NCBI RefSeq assembly: GCF_900454835.1
Contig: NZ_UGTM01000002.1
Span: 744,001-808,000, forward strand
From: Prevotella denticola
Lineage (GTDB): Bacteria > Bacteroidota > Bacteroidia > Bacteroidales > Bacteroidaceae
Direction of reading: 5' to 3'
Length of the DNA stretch: 64,000 nucleotides
A program made the translations under genes and the position numbers. Positions within the stretch are counted from its first letter, which is position 1, and the number at the start of each line of letters is the position of its first letter. The notes under the pieces were generated by a model. The model made no database searches, was not told the DNA's origin, and was given only the letters and a program-made list of their open reading frames with translations. Of this stretch, positions 43,634 to 53,033 are shown one piece after another.

Positions 43634-44836
43634 ATGTATAAGCAAATATATCTGAAAAGGGGCAAGGAGGACAGTCTTCTCCGCTTTCATCCATGGATAT
43701 TCTCCGGTGCCATCAGCAGGATTGACGAAGGACTTGAAGAGGGTGAGACCGTACGCGTCATGACACATGATGGCAGGTTTATCGCTGTCGGACATTTCCA
43801 GATCGGTTCTATTGCCGTCCGAATTCTTTCGTTCCGTGATGTAGAGATTGACGACACTTTCTGGGAAAGCCGGCTGAGAACAGCCTTTCAGGTGCGTCGG
43901 GCTATCGGCGTTATTCGTGAGTGGAAGGAGGATATTCATTTTTCCCCGAACACCACTTACCGGCTTGTCCATGGAGAGGGTGACAATCTACCGGGACTGA
44001 TAATCGACGTATATGGCAGGACGGCAGTCATGCAGGCTCACTCCGTGGGGATGCACGTGTGCCGTTTCGTGATTGCCAAAGCTCTTGTGAAAGTGATGGG
44101 AGACAGGCTGGACAGCATCTATTACAAAAGTGAGACAACCCTCCCATTCAAGGCTGAACTCGGTCAGGAAAACGGCTTTATCCATGGTGGCACCGATGAT
44201 GACATTGCAGTTGAGAACGGATTGAAGTTCCATATCGACTGGCTGAAGGGGCAGAAGACCGGTTTTTTCATCGACCAGCGGGAGAACCGTTCGCTGCTGG
44301 AACGATACGCCAAAGGGCGTAGCGTACTCAATATGTTCTGCTATACGGGCGGTTTCTCTGTCTATGCCATGCGAGGCGGGGCTGAGCTGGTACACTCTGT
44401 GGACAGCTCTGCCAAGGCCATAGAATTGACAGACAGGAATATCGAGCTCAACTTCCCAGGTGACACACGACATGAAGCTATCTGTGAGGATGCCTTCAAG
44501 TATCTTGACGATCACGACGGAAAGTATGATCTCATCGTCCTCGACCCGCCTGCCTTTGCCAAACACCGAAAGGCTCTGAAGAACGGACTGCGTGGATATA
44601 CACGACTGAACTTCAAGGGTTTTGAAAGAATCAAACCCGGCGGAATTCTCTTCACTTTCAGCTGCTCGCAGGTTGTAACAAAGGAGAACTTCCGGCAAGC
44701 CGTCTTCACAGCTGCTGCACAGGCAGGGCGCAAAGTACGCATTCTGCATCAGCTTCACCAGCCGGCCGACCATCCGATAAATATTTATCATCCCGAAGGG
44801 GAATACTTGAAAGGACTGGTTCTCTATGTTGAATAA
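43634..44836 (+). CDS. rlmI: RlmI-like 23S rRNA methyltransferase
   Basis: A 400-residue class I S-adenosylmethionine methyltransferase. An N-terminal PUA domain (RFHPWIFSGAI) is followed by an EEHEE region and the Rossmann core: NMFCYTGGFSVYAM (SAM loop), VDSSAKAIEL, IVLDPPAFAK (catalytic motif) and FSCSQ with the cysteine used for 5-methylcytosine. The E. coli counterpart methylates C1962 of 23S rRNA. The gene overlaps tilS by 11 bases. Confidence 0.92.
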   Translation: MYKQIYLKRGKEDSLLRFHPWIFSGAISRIDEGLEEGETVRVMTHDGRFIAVGHFQIGSIAVRILSFRDVEIDDTFWESRLRTAFQVRRAIGVIREWKEDIHFSPNTTYRLVHGEGDNLPGLIIDVYGRTAVMQAHSVGMHVCRFVIAKALVKVMGDRLDSIYYKSETTLPFKAELGQENGFIHGGTDDDIAVENGLKFHIDWLKGQKTGFFIDQRENRSLLERYAKGRSVLNMFCYTGGFSVYAMRGGAELVHSVDSSAKAIELTDRNIELNFPGDTRHEAICEDAFKYLDDHDGKYDLIVLDPPAFAKHRKALKNGLRGYTRLNFKGFERIKPGGILFTFSCSQVVTKENFRQAVFTAAAQAGRKVRILHQLHQPADHPINIYHPEGEYLKGLVLYVE

Positions 44837-46196
44837 GGTCAGGCGTTTCATAGCTTTCGAGCATCTGCTTCAGGCAGACAGACTTTATCTGGTAGCACTC
44901 TCAGGTGGTGCCGACAGCGTCTGCCTGTTACTCTGTCTCAAGGAATTAGGCTATCGGATTGAGGCTGTTCACTGTAATTTCCACCTGCGTGGAGAAGAAA
45001 GCCAGCGTGACGAACAGTACTGTCAGGAGCTATGTGTACGTGAGAACATCCCACTTCATAAGGCACACTTCGATACAAAGACCTATGCGGCACAGCACAA
45101 GGTAAGCATAGAGATGGCTGCACGCAGTCTGCGTTACCGCTATTTCTTCCAACTGAAAGAGACACTGGCAGCAGATGCTGTCTGTACAGGACATCATAAG
45201 GAAGATTCGGTAGAGACGATTCTCATCAATCTTGTCCGTGGCACGGGGCTTAATGGTCTGATGGGAATCCGTCCAAGAAAAGGCGGTGTAGTCCGTCCGC
45301 TGCTCTGTGTTACACGTCAGGAAATTGAGCAGTATCTCCGCAGCCGTTCTGTGTCGTTTGTGACCGACAGCACAAACCTTGTAGACGATGTGGTACGCAA
45401 CAAGATCCGTCTGAATATTCTTCCGCAGCTGGCCGAGATAAATCCTTCTGTCAATGATGCCGTCCTGACTGCCGCCAATCACCTCTCTGAGGTCGATGCT
45501 ATTGTGCGGGATTCTTTGAACATGGCTTTGGATAAAGCTGTCAGGCCAATTGGCTCAACCAGTCCGGGAAATTCTTTTTATCCACTGGAACATACTTTCA
45601 AAATTGATTTGAAGGTTGTCCGGCATTTTCCATCGCCTGCCTATCTCCTCTTCCATATTTTAAAGCCGCTTGGTTTCACACCTTCTCAGATTGCAGAGGT
45701 TACAGCCCATCTTGAAGGACAGCCAGGGCAGGTCTGGGCATCTTCCACCCATGAACTCACACACGACCGGGACTCGCTTCTTGTCATGCCTGTAGTGGCA
45801 GAGAAGCCTCGTGAACTTATCATCCCGGAGACAGGACGCTATGTTTATGATGATGGACTTTCCATCCGCCTGACGAAAGAGAACCGCTCTCCCGCTTCAA
45901 GTCCCTCCTTCTCAAGAAATCCTGCCATCATTGACCTCGATGCCTCCTCTATCCGGTTCCCGCTGACCCTCCGCCGTACCGCTGAGGGCGACCGCTTCAT
46001 GCCTCTTGGCATGAGCGGAACCCAACTCGTAAGCGATTTCCTCACCAATCTGAAGCGTAACCGTTTCGAGAAACGTAGTCAACTTGTTCTTCTCGATGCC
46101 TCAGGTGTCATTCTCTGGCTACTCGGTCTCCGTATCAGTGAGTGCTTCAAAGTCAGCTCGCACACAACTTCCTGCCTGCATATTGAACTGCTTTGA
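44826..46196 (+). CDS. tilS: tRNA(Ile)-lysidine synthase
   Basis: A 456-residue enzyme that converts C34 of the tRNA-Ile CAU anticodon to lysidine so that it reads AUA. The PP-loop SGGADSVCLLLCL is at about 22-34; the N-terminal ATPase domain (HCNFHLRGEESQRDE, GHHKEDSVETILINL) and the TilS C-terminal tRNA-binding domain (GDRFMPLGMSGTQLVSDFL) are complete. Start codon lies inside the end of rlmI. Confidence 0.95.
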   Translation: MLNKVRRFIAFEHLLQADRLYLVALSGGADSVCLLLCLKELGYRIEAVHCNFHLRGEESQRDEQYCQELCVRENIPLHKAHFDTKTYAAQHKVSIEMAARSLRYRYFFQLKETLAADAVCTGHHKEDSVETILINLVRGTGLNGLMGIRPRKGGVVRPLLCVTRQEIEQYLRSRSVSFVTDSTNLVDDVVRNKIRLNILPQLAEINPSVNDAVLTAANHLSEVDAIVRDSLNMALDKAVRPIGSTSPGNSFYPLEHTFKIDLKVVRHFPSPAYLLFHILKPLGFTPSQIAEVTAHLEGQPGQVWASSTHELTHDRDSLLVMPVVAEKPRELIIPETGRYVYDDGLSIRLTKENRSPASSPSFSRNPAIIDLDASSIRFPLTLRRTAEGDRFMPLGMSGTQLVSDFLTNLKRNRFEKRSQLVLLDASGVILWLLGLRISECFKVSSHTTSCLHIELL

Positions 46197-46221
46197 GCTT
46201 CGTGTATAGTGGGTTGGATTG

Positions 46222-46308
46222 CAACTGACGATCACTTCGTATTCAACTAACGCCTACTTCGTGTTCAACTAACGCTTACTTGCATGCCAACTAAGCACCG
46301 TTTTTTAC
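46222..46308 (+). repeat. 22-nt intergenic tandem repeat, copy 3
   Basis: Three 22-nt units starting at 46222, 46244 and 46266 and a partial last unit CAACTAAGCACCGTTTTTTAC. It lies between convergent tilS and a secreted protein gene; the 257-base gap holds nothing else I can name. The T run after the last unit could help termination of tilS. Confidence 0.85.
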
Positions 46309-46453
46309 ATCGGTTATAACCATCTGGAAACAAGATGTTTGCAATGTGAGGAAAGACACAGTGGAAAAACGGAATGGGGAACTGACTCCAAATCCATGGA
46401 AATGCGCTGACACAATTTGTAAAAAGCATTATCGGCCTGCCATCCATCAGTTT

Positions 46454-46969
46454 TTATTCTGCCAGCTTCTTCTTCACTTCCGCAAGTGCCGCAATCCAAT
46501 CTGTGTCAAGCGAGAACTGAGTAAGATAATCTTCACGGTTGAAATAAGCCAGAACGAGGTCTTTGTCGGGATCGTTGTAAAGCGGATGGTTGATGCTTGT
46601 ATCCCGAAAAATCTTTAGAATGCGGTCCTTGTCACGCTGTTTCACCGCACGGGCGTATTCCTTTGTAAAGAGGTTGACGTACTCGTGCATGTAATAGGCC
46701 ATCGAATCGAGCTGGGCATTGAGATGGGCAATCTCCTTATTGGACAGTTGACTTGTCGTATCGACGATTGCCGACAAAGTGCGAGTGTTCAGGTAGGTGA
46801 TGGCATCCACCTTGAAAGAAGCGGCCTTACGTACATTAACATCTTCTTTCGTGTCGGTTGCGACCTTGTAGGCACTCGTGTAAATTTGTTTGGAAACCCG
46901 TTCCTGCTGGGCGTTTGCCGACAATGCAGATACGAACAGGAAAGCCAAAGCTATCATTACAGTTTTCAT
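46454..46969 (-). CDS. Secreted hypothetical protein (171 aa)
   Basis: An exported protein with a standard signal peptide (MKTVMIALAFLFVSALSANA-QQ) and a mostly helical mature part with many charged residues (VSKQIYTSAYKVATDTKED, HLNAQLDSMAYYMHEYVNLF). I do not recognise a named domain. It lies downstream of ruvC on the same strand with a 115-base gap. Confidence 0.8.
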   Translation of the reverse strand: MKTVMIALAFLFVSALSANAQQERVSKQIYTSAYKVATDTKEDVNVRKAASFKVDAITYLNTRTLSAIVDTTSQLSNKEIAHLNAQLDSMAYYMHEYVNLFTKEYARAVKQRDKDRILKIFRDTSINHPLYNDPDKDLVLAYFNREDYLTQFSLDTDWIAALAEVKKKLAE

Positions 46970-47084
46970 ACATTTAAATATTTCTATTATCCTAATTTGT
47001 ATTTTCGACGAATTTAGAAGTTACCGGTTTAAATCAACAAGGTTCCGATTTCTTTCTTTTCCGCTATGGCAGCCCTTAACCGGC

Positions 47085-47660
47085 TCATCTTACCCTATCG
47101 GTATTCTTCCTGGCAAAATCCTTCCACGAACCATAATGTCTGGCATCTGTAGTGGGGCGGTTCATTTGCAGGAAGTGACAATAAGCAGCGGCAACGGCAT
47201 CTGTGGCATCCATGAAATGAGGCATCTGGTCGTCGCGAAGATGGAGCAGTTTCTGCAGCATACCGGCAACCTGATCCTTGGAAGCCGACCCGTTTCCGGT
47301 GATTGCCATCTTGATTTTCAAAGGAGCATATTCACAGATGGGGACATCATGATGGATGGCTGCAGCAATGGCAACGCCTTGCGCACGTCCGAGCTTCAGC
47401 ATTGACTGCACGTTCTTGCCGAAGAAAGGAGCCTCGATGGCAAGCTCGTCGGGCAGATACTCGTCAATGATACCCGTGACACGGTCGAAAATCTTTCCCA
47501 GTCGCAGATATACATCCTTCTCCTTGCGCATATCAATGACACCCATGACTATCAGTTCTGCCTTGTTCCCACGAACACGCAGCACGCCATAGCCCATGAC
47601 GTTAGTCCCCGGATCGATACCAAGGAGTATCTTTTCCGACTGTAAATTTCCTTTCTGCAT
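47085..47660 (-). CDS. ruvC: Crossover junction endodeoxyribonuclease RuvC
   Basis: Resolves Holliday junctions with RuvAB. The 191 residues have [16 protein letters not shown] with the first catalytic Asp, the Glu in [16 protein letters not shown], and the C-terminal Asp pair region [17 protein letters not shown]. Slightly longer than E. coli RuvC owing to a short N-terminal and C-terminal extension. It is 26 bases downstream of the MBL hydrolase gene. Confidence 0.95.
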   Translation of the reverse strand: MQKGNLQSEKILLGIDPGTNVMGYGVLRVRGNKAELIVMGVIDMRKEKDVYLRLGKIFDRVTGIIDEYLPDELAIEAPFFGKNVQSMLKLGRAQGVAIAAAIHHDVPICEYAPLKIKMAITGNGSASKDQVAGMLQKLLHLRDDQMPHFMDATDAVAAAYCHFLQMNRPTTDARHYGSWKDFARKNTDRVR

Positions 47661-47686
47661 TCCTGACTGTCTGAATCAGACCTATC

Positions 47687-48331
47687 TCAGCGGTCCATAT
47701 AGGGATTATGGGCAAGTTCGAAGCCGATAGAAGTCTGGGGGCCGTGTCCCGGATAGACTACGGTGGCATCCGGAAGCTGTGCAAGCTCGCGCAGGCTGCT
47801 GATAATCTGGAACATACTTCCACCGGGGAAATCGGTTCTGCCGATACTTCCCTTGAAAAGCGTATCACCGGTGAACAGAACGTTCTCTTCTGCACAATAG
47901 AAGGATACTGAACCTTCAGAATGGCCAGGCGTGTGGATGACTCGGAACACATGAGTTCCGAACGAAATCTCCCTGCTCTCGGAAAGCCTCAACTCACCGG
48001 CCGGAAGTCTGCAATCCAACTTCATCCCCAGCATCTGTGCAGCTGCCTGCTCCGGATTGTTCATGAATACGGCATCGTCTTCAGCAACCTCCGGCAGAAG
48101 ACCGAAAGCCGAGTGGACAGCCGCGTCGCCAAGGTGATGGTCAAGATGACCGTGTGTGCCGAGGTTGTGGACAGGGTGCAGTCCGTTTTCCTTTATATAG
48201 GAAACAATCGTTCCCTGTTCATCTTCCGTGAGGGCTCCACAGTCAATGATGACACATTCCTTGGTATCGTCACTGACGACGTAGCAGTTTTCCTGGAGAG
48301 GGTTGACCTCGAATGTTTTGATTTTAAGCAT
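47687..48331 (-). CDS. Metallo-beta-lactamase-fold hydrolase (glyoxalase II-like)
   Basis: A 214-residue hydrolase with THGHLDHHLGD (HxHxDH metal motif), HTPGHSEGSVSFYC (second His), FTGDTLF (bridging Asp) and YPGHGPQTS (last His). This is the small glyoxalase II-like group; the substrate is likely a thioester, but it lacks the glutathione-binding C-terminal domain of true GloB. Between rsmG and ruvC on the same strand. Confidence 0.9.
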   Translation of the reverse strand: MLKIKTFEVNPLQENCYVVSDDTKECVIIDCGALTEDEQGTIVSYIKENGLHPVHNLGTHGHLDHHLGDAAVHSAFGLLPEVAEDDAVFMNNPEQAAAQMLGMKLDCRLPAGELRLSESREISFGTHVFRVIHTPGHSEGSVSFYCAEENVLFTGDTLFKGSIGRTDFPGGSMFQIISSLRELAQLPDATVVYPGHGPQTSIGFELAHNPYMDR

Positions 48332-48407
48332 AAGCGATTATGATGAATAATGACCAGAACAACTATGAAGAGGGCATTGAAAAACGACGAAAATAATCTG
48401 CCGGAAG

Positions 48408-49031
48408 CTATGCCGGTACGTAAACGAGATACTTCTCCTTAAACCACGCTTCATCGAACCATTGTGACAGTTCTGTTCTTTCTGCAATCTTCCGGAAAGG
48501 CTTCAGTTCTTCATCAAGATTTCCACCTTTAAGGACCATTACACCATTGGGGAGGGCATTATGCTGGTCACGTGCAATATTTTTTCTGACGATTTTCATC
48601 AGGTCTGGCAGCGGCATGACGGCACGTGAGACGATGAAATCGAACTTTCCTTTCTCCTCCTCTCCGCGCTGGTGGACAGGCAGGACATTGTCGAGACCGA
48701 TGGAATCGGCAACTTCCTTTGCCACCTTTACCTTTTTACCGGTCCCGTCAATGAGTTTGAAGTTGGATTCAGGAAAGAGAATGGCAAGTGGTATTCCTGG
48801 GAAGCCACCGCCCGTACCAAAGTCGAGGACGTTTGTTCCTTCCCGGAAACGGATACGGCGGGCAATCGCCAATGAGTGCAGGATATGATGCTCATAAAGA
48901 TTATCGATGTCCTTGCGCGAAACGACATTTATTTTCGCATTCCAGTCGTGATACAGAACATCGAGTGCGGCAATCTGCTCTTCCTGTCTGTGGGTGAGAT
49001 GGGGAAAATACTTCTTTATTATCTCTGTCAT
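48408..49031 (-). CDS. rsmG: 16S rRNA m7G527 methyltransferase
   Basis: A 207-residue SAM enzyme that methylates G527 of 16S rRNA. Motifs: NVLDFGTGGGFPGIPLAI (SAM loop), DGTGKKVKVAKEV, and FIVSRAVMPLPDLM. First gene of the rsmG-MBL-ruvC run, with a 76-base gap to the next gene. Confidence 0.95.
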   Translation of the reverse strand: MTEIIKKYFPHLTHRQEEQIAALDVLYHDWNAKINVVSRKDIDNLYEHHILHSLAIARRIRFREGTNVLDFGTGGGFPGIPLAILFPESNFKLIDGTGKKVKVAKEVADSIGLDNVLPVHQRGEEEKGKFDFIVSRAVMPLPDLMKIVRKNIARDQHNALPNGVMVLKGGNLDEELKPFRKIAERTELSQWFDEAWFKEKYLVYVPA

Positions 49032-49114
49032 GATTTTATAGAGGATAAGTGGATGATAGACGATGATGGATGATGGTCATCATTAAGCGATGATGGGTAA
49101 TCCCTGAGAGGAAA

Positions 49115-49885
49115 TCAATTGTCGACGGCCACCCTCACTTCCTGCCGGCTGATTTCTCCCGGCGTATAGATGAAGACCGTAGAGTCATCTGTTAGAATGA
49201 AATTGTCTGCGGGATAGGGACTGATTCCTACGAAATAGCCTTTTGATTGTAAACCCGCAACGTCCCCATTGTCAAGGTCTTCCCGCTCAGCCATACGCCC
49301 GATGATTTCCTTTGTCAGTTTTTCTTTATAATCTTTGCCGAATTGTTCCTGCAGGCTGATCAGATGACCGTCCTTCAGACTGAAGTTGCGTGCAATTGTA
49401 TACTTCGTCGACTGACCGTTACCATTGTTGATGGCAATGTGCGAGAGAGCTGTGACATAATCGCCGGATGCGGCTCTCAGCTCTGTCTTGATGGACAGTT
49501 CACCGATCAGCTGGCTCCGTTCTTTTTCTTTCTGACGTATGAGACGTGCCACTTCCATATACTCTTTCACGTATTGACGCACAAAGGCTGGGATAGCAGT
49601 CTGTGGAGAAAGACGGTCATAACTGATGGAGAAATAGTCGGGTTGCAACAGCCCCATTCGCAGTAAAGAGTCGTTGACGACAGCATATTTCTTGTCTTTC
49701 AGACAGGTGAAAGCAACATGGACATGGCATTGTATCGCATCTGAAAGACGCGCTAAAGTATCAGCAGACACGACAGTTGTTGCAGCCTCAAGCCTTTGGG
49801 GGGTGCCTTGCTTAGAGCTGCAGCTTCCAGTCAGCATCAGGACGACCACGGAGAATACGAATAATTTTAATAACTTCTTTGTCAT
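49115..49885 (-). CDS. RsiV-like lipoprotein (DUF3298)
   Basis: A 256-residue lipoprotein: hydrophobic signal then LTGSC (Cys22). The C-terminal half, with SLKDGHLISLQEQFGKDY and DNFILTDDSTVFIYTPGEI, matches DUF3298, found in RsiV anti-sigma factors and lysozyme-binding proteins. No sigma-factor gene is adjacent, so an anti-sigma role is not supported here. Expressed from a promoter at 49896-49903, divergent from the HAD gene. Confidence 0.8.
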   Translation of the reverse strand: MTKKLLKLFVFSVVVLMLTGSCSSKQGTPQRLEAATTVVSADTLARLSDAIQCHVHVAFTCLKDKKYAVVNDSLLRMGLLQPDYFSISYDRLSPQTAIPAFVRQYVKEYMEVARLIRQKEKERSQLIGELSIKTELRAASGDYVTALSHIAINNGNGQSTKYTIARNFSLKDGHLISLQEQFGKDYKEKLTKEIIGRMAEREDLDNGDVAGLQSKGYFVGISPYPADNFILTDDSTVFIYTPGEISRQEVRVAVDN

Positions 49886-49895
49886 ATATAATCGA

Positions 49896-49903
49896 CAAAG
49901 TTA
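49896..49903 (-). promoter_or_regulatory. Promoter -7 element of the RsiV-like gene
   Basis: TAACTTTG on the minus strand, 11 bases upstream of the start, implying a nearly leaderless transcript. Confidence 0.55.
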
Positions 49904-49916
49904 CAAAAAACTTTTG

Positions 49917-49925
49917 TAACTTTGC
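49917..49925 (+). promoter_or_regulatory. Promoter -7 element of the HAD phosphatase gene
   Basis: TAACTTTGC fits TAnnTTTG, 28 bases upstream of the ATG; it is back to back with the minus-strand promoter 13 bases away. Confidence 0.65.
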
Positions 49926-49953
49926 ATTATACATATTATAATAAAAGGAAAGA

Positions 49954-50577
49954 ATGGTAAAAGCATGTTTGTTTGATCTGGATGGCGTTGTCTTCAACAC
50001 GGAACCATTATACACTTTGTTCTGGCACGATATGGGACGGAAGTACTGTCCTCAGATTGCTGACTTTGAGTATGTCATAAAAGGACAGACACTGGTGCAG
50101 ATATTCGACAGGTATTTTCCGGGTGAGGAAAAAAAACAGCATCAGATTACACAGTCTCTGAATGACTATGAAAAGAATATGCCGTATGATTATGTCGATG
50201 GATTCGAAAATTTTATAAAGGATATCCAAAGTAAAGGTATAAAGACAGCCATCGTCACAAGTTCCAATCTTGCCAAGATGGAGAATGTGTACGCCCGGCA
50301 TCCGGAGTTCAAGAAATACTTTAACGCAATCCTTACCTCTGAAGACTTCTCTGAAAGCAAACCTTCTCCCGACTGTTATCTGAAAGCAGCGGAAAGGCTC
50401 GGTGTCTCCACCAAGGATAGTGTTATCTTTGAAGACAGTGCTGCCGGATTGCGTTCAGGCACTGCCTCCGGTGCCCGTGTCATCGGGCTTGCAACCACTC
50501 TTCCTGTGGATGAAATCAAGGTTTTCACCCGAGAAGTTATCTGCGATTATAAAGGTTTCACTTTGTCAGTTGACTAA
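49954..50577 (+). CDS. HAD-superfamily phosphatase (beta-phosphoglucomutase-like)
   Basis: A 207-residue hydrolase: motif I FDLDGVVFNTE (nucleophile Asp10 region), motif II VTSSN, motif III Lys in SESKPSPDCYLKAAERLG, and motif IV IFEDSAAGLRSG. The helical cap after motif I is of the C1 type. Substrate is likely a small sugar phosphate; nothing in the context narrows it. Confidence 0.9.
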   Translation: MVKACLFDLDGVVFNTEPLYTLFWHDMGRKYCPQIADFEYVIKGQTLVQIFDRYFPGEEKKQHQITQSLNDYEKNMPYDYVDGFENFIKDIQSKGIKTAIVTSSNLAKMENVYARHPEFKKYFNAILTSEDFSESKPSPDCYLKAAERLGVSTKDSVIFEDSAAGLRSGTASGARVIGLATTLPVDEIKVFTREVICDYKGFTLSVD

Positions 50578-50584
50578 AAAGAAG

Positions 50585-50593
50585 TAACTTTGC
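50585..50593 (+). promoter_or_regulatory. Promoter -7 element of panB
   Basis: TAACTTTGC fits TAnnTTTG, just after the HAD stop. It gives panB an unusually long 5' leader of about 130 bases, with no gene or recognised riboswitch in it. Confidence 0.65.
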
Positions 50594-50732
50594 AGGCTGG
50601 AAGTGGATTCCAAACTGCATAGTTCTCCGGAACATGGCTTGTCGCCTTTGAATTGCGGGGCATTCACAATCTCGCAAGGCAATCGCAATCTCGTATTGCA
50701 GACCGGCTCCAGAGACGATAGGTATTATATAT

Positions 50733-51551
50733 ATGGGATATTTAATAACAGACAAGAAAAAAGTTACAGCCAAGACATTGTTGCAGATGAAGGCTGCAGG
50801 TGAAAAGATTACCCAGATGACTGCCTATGATTTCACGACAGCCGGAATTATCGACACAGCCGGGATAGACAGTATCCTCGTCGGCGATTCTGCATCCAAT
50901 GTGGTGGCCGGCAATCAGGATACGACTCCTATCACTCTTGAAGAGATGATTTATCATGCACGTGCTGTGGTCCGTGCATGCCGGCATTGTCTGGTCGTCT
51001 GCGATATGCCTTTCGGATCCTATCAGGTAAGCCGAGAGGAAGGAATACGCAATGCGATCCGCATCATCAAGGAGACAGGTGCCGGGGCAGTAAAGATGGA
51101 AGGCGGCAAGGAGATTGCCGAGACCGTGAAAGGAATCGTAGACAGCGGAGTCCCTGTCGTCGGACATCTTGGTCTTACTCCGCAAAGCATACACAAGTTC
51201 GGCGGATATGGGCTGAGGGCAAAGGACGACGCAGAGGCAGAAAGACTTATAGAGGATGCCCTTGCGCTTGATGCTGCAGGCGTGAGTGCAATCACACTTG
51301 AGAAAGTACCTGCTGCTCTTGCCACGAAGGTGACATCGATGGTGAAAGCTGCCACCATCGGTATCGGTGCCGGCAGCGGAACTGACGGACAGGTACTCGT
51401 CTATGCGGATGCACTTGGAATGACGCAGGGATTCAAACCTAAGTTTCTCCGTCAGTTCGCCAACGTCGGAAAATGTATGACGGAAGGTGTACAGGAGTAT
51501 ATCAAATGCGTGAAGGAAAAGTCTTTCCCTTCCGATGCGGAAGCATATTGA
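50733..51551 (+). CDS. panB: 3-methyl-2-oxobutanoate hydroxymethyltransferase
   Basis: Transfers a hydroxymethyl group from methylene-tetrahydrofolate to alpha-ketoisovalerate, the first committed step to pantoate. The 272-residue TIM barrel shows MTAYDFTTAGIIDTAGID, SILVGDSASNVVAG (metal Asp), MPFGSYQ, VKMEGG, VPVVGHLGLTPQS and the catalytic Glu in ITLEKVP. Works with PanC and PanD encoded at 5.9-7.1 kb. Confidence 0.97.
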   Translation: MGYLITDKKKVTAKTLLQMKAAGEKITQMTAYDFTTAGIIDTAGIDSILVGDSASNVVAGNQDTTPITLEEMIYHARAVVRACRHCLVVCDMPFGSYQVSREEGIRNAIRIIKETGAGAVKMEGGKEIAETVKGIVDSGVPVVGHLGLTPQSIHKFGGYGLRAKDDAEAERLIEDALALDAAGVSAITLEKVPAALATKVTSMVKAATIGIGAGSGTDGQVLVYADALGMTQGFKPKFLRQFANVGKCMTEGVQEYIKCVKEKSFPSDAEAY

Positions 51552-51573
51552 TATACATTGTATTTCTTGCTTC

Positions 51574-51611
51574 ATGATTATCATACGACAGACTGATTTT
51601 CTGATAATCAT
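51574..51611 (+). terminator. Hairpin after panB
   Basis: ATGATTATCA (51574-51583) and TGATAATCAT (51602-51611) form a 10-bp stem 22 bases after the panB stop. No U tract follows, so confidence is modest. The rest of the 211-base gap to the MFS gene holds nothing recognised. Confidence 0.45.
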
Positions 51612-51762
51612 TGAAGATAATCATTGAATAGGATATAATCAAGATATGCAAGACATGGACAGGGCTACACCATCGGTACTTGATGAAACCGTAGGGAAGA
51701 AGGGCCGGAGAAGTCTGTCTCTGATTCTGAAATTACAGCTTTTGGATTCTGGAAAATAGCTT

Positions 51763-52938
51763 ATGGATACTCAAAACATACCTGTTCACGTGCGACTTTG
51801 GAACAAGCGTTTCTGGATGCTGGCAATGGCAAACCTCCTGCTGGTTATGTCTTCTTACATGCTTCTTCCGGCAATCCCGCTGCGAATGGCAGAGTGGGGG
51901 TATACCCAGATCCAGACCGCATGTGTGTCTGGAATCTTCTTTGTGGGAATGTATCTGTTCGGCAGTCTGTCCGGATATCTTGTGCAACGTTATCGGCGCA
52001 AAAATGTCTTCTGCATCTCTACATTGCTGCTGCTGGCAGTTACCGGAATTTTCTACTATCTGAACACACTGTCCGATGACACATTGGATTACACACTGCT
52101 CATACTGCTCCGTTTCCTGCAGGGAGCTTTCTATGGTCTGTCCCAGCTGGTACTTCTCAGTACGCTGATCATCGACACCGTCGAGGCTGTACACCGTACA
52201 GAAGCCAATCATGCCGCAACATGGTTCGGACGTTTTGCTCTTGCACTGGGACCGTTGACAGGCATTCTTGCTTACCGGCACGCACAATTCAGTTCTGTAC
52301 TGGTTCTTTCGTGCGCCTGTCTGACACTTTCTTTTGTTTTTGTCGGTCTCGTCCGTTTCCCGTTCCGTATGCCGAGCGAAGATCTCCACTGTTTTTCTTT
52401 CGACCGTTTCCTGTTGAAAGGCAGCCGCTGGCTGTTCCTTAACATTATGCTCGTCACCTCTGTAGCGGGTCTTCTGCTGACCATCGAGCATACGCCTCAT
52501 TTCTATGGATTTGTCATGCTGGGCTTCCTCGTGGCTATTCTTGCAGAACGGTTCGCATTTGCCGATGCCGACCTTCGCAGCGAGGCAACTGCGGGAATGA
52601 TTGCGATGGGAATCGCCATCCTGCTGCTGATAACGAACAGTCAGAAGAGTGTAGACTATATTGCGCCTGTTCTCATCGGATTCGGTATAGGGATAAGCGG
52701 CAGCCGCTTCCTGCTCTTTTTCATCAAACTGTCAAGGCATTGCCAACGAGGAACAAGCCAGAGCACCTACCTCCTTGCCTGGGAAACTGGTATTGGAGCC
52801 GGGATGACAGTTTCTTTCGGCCTGCTTGGCTGCTCTCAGATTCCTGTATTATGGGTGTGCCTGGGACTTCTGGCTGCTGCTTTGATTCTCTATGTTACTT
52901 TTGTTCACGGATGGTATATGGCGCATAAAAACCGGTAG
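51763..52938 (+). CDS. MFS transporter
   Basis: A 391-residue carrier with about 12 membrane helices. The loop between helices 2 and 3 (GSLSGYLVQRYRRKNVF) is the degenerate MFS motif A, and the N- and C-halves are joined by a short cytoplasmic loop near residue 200-220. Substrate unknown. Convergent with the relA-like gene. Confidence 0.87.
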   Translation: MDTQNIPVHVRLWNKRFWMLAMANLLLVMSSYMLLPAIPLRMAEWGYTQIQTACVSGIFFVGMYLFGSLSGYLVQRYRRKNVFCISTLLLLAVTGIFYYLNTLSDDTLDYTLLILLRFLQGAFYGLSQLVLLSTLIIDTVEAVHRTEANHAATWFGRFALALGPLTGILAYRHAQFSSVLVLSCACLTLSFVFVGLVRFPFRMPSEDLHCFSFDRFLLKGSRWLFLNIMLVTSVAGLLLTIEHTPHFYGFVMLGFLVAILAERFAFADADLRSEATAGMIAMGIAILLLITNSQKSVDYIAPVLIGFGIGISGSRFLLFFIKLSRHCQRGTSQSTYLLAWETGIGAGMTVSFGLLGCSQIPVLWVCLGLLAAALILYVTFVHGWYMAHKNR

Positions 52939-53033
52939 GGTGTGACGGACAGGCCTCTCCCAACCGATTCTTTTTTCCATCAGAAGCCGATACTTTCTCC
53001 CTCTCTCCGGCAGGAAGTGTGAAAAGTTCTCCG

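Noticed and set aside
50594-50732. Riboswitch in the long panB leader
   Set aside because: No known riboswitch core can be recognised; only a weak inverted repeat pattern.
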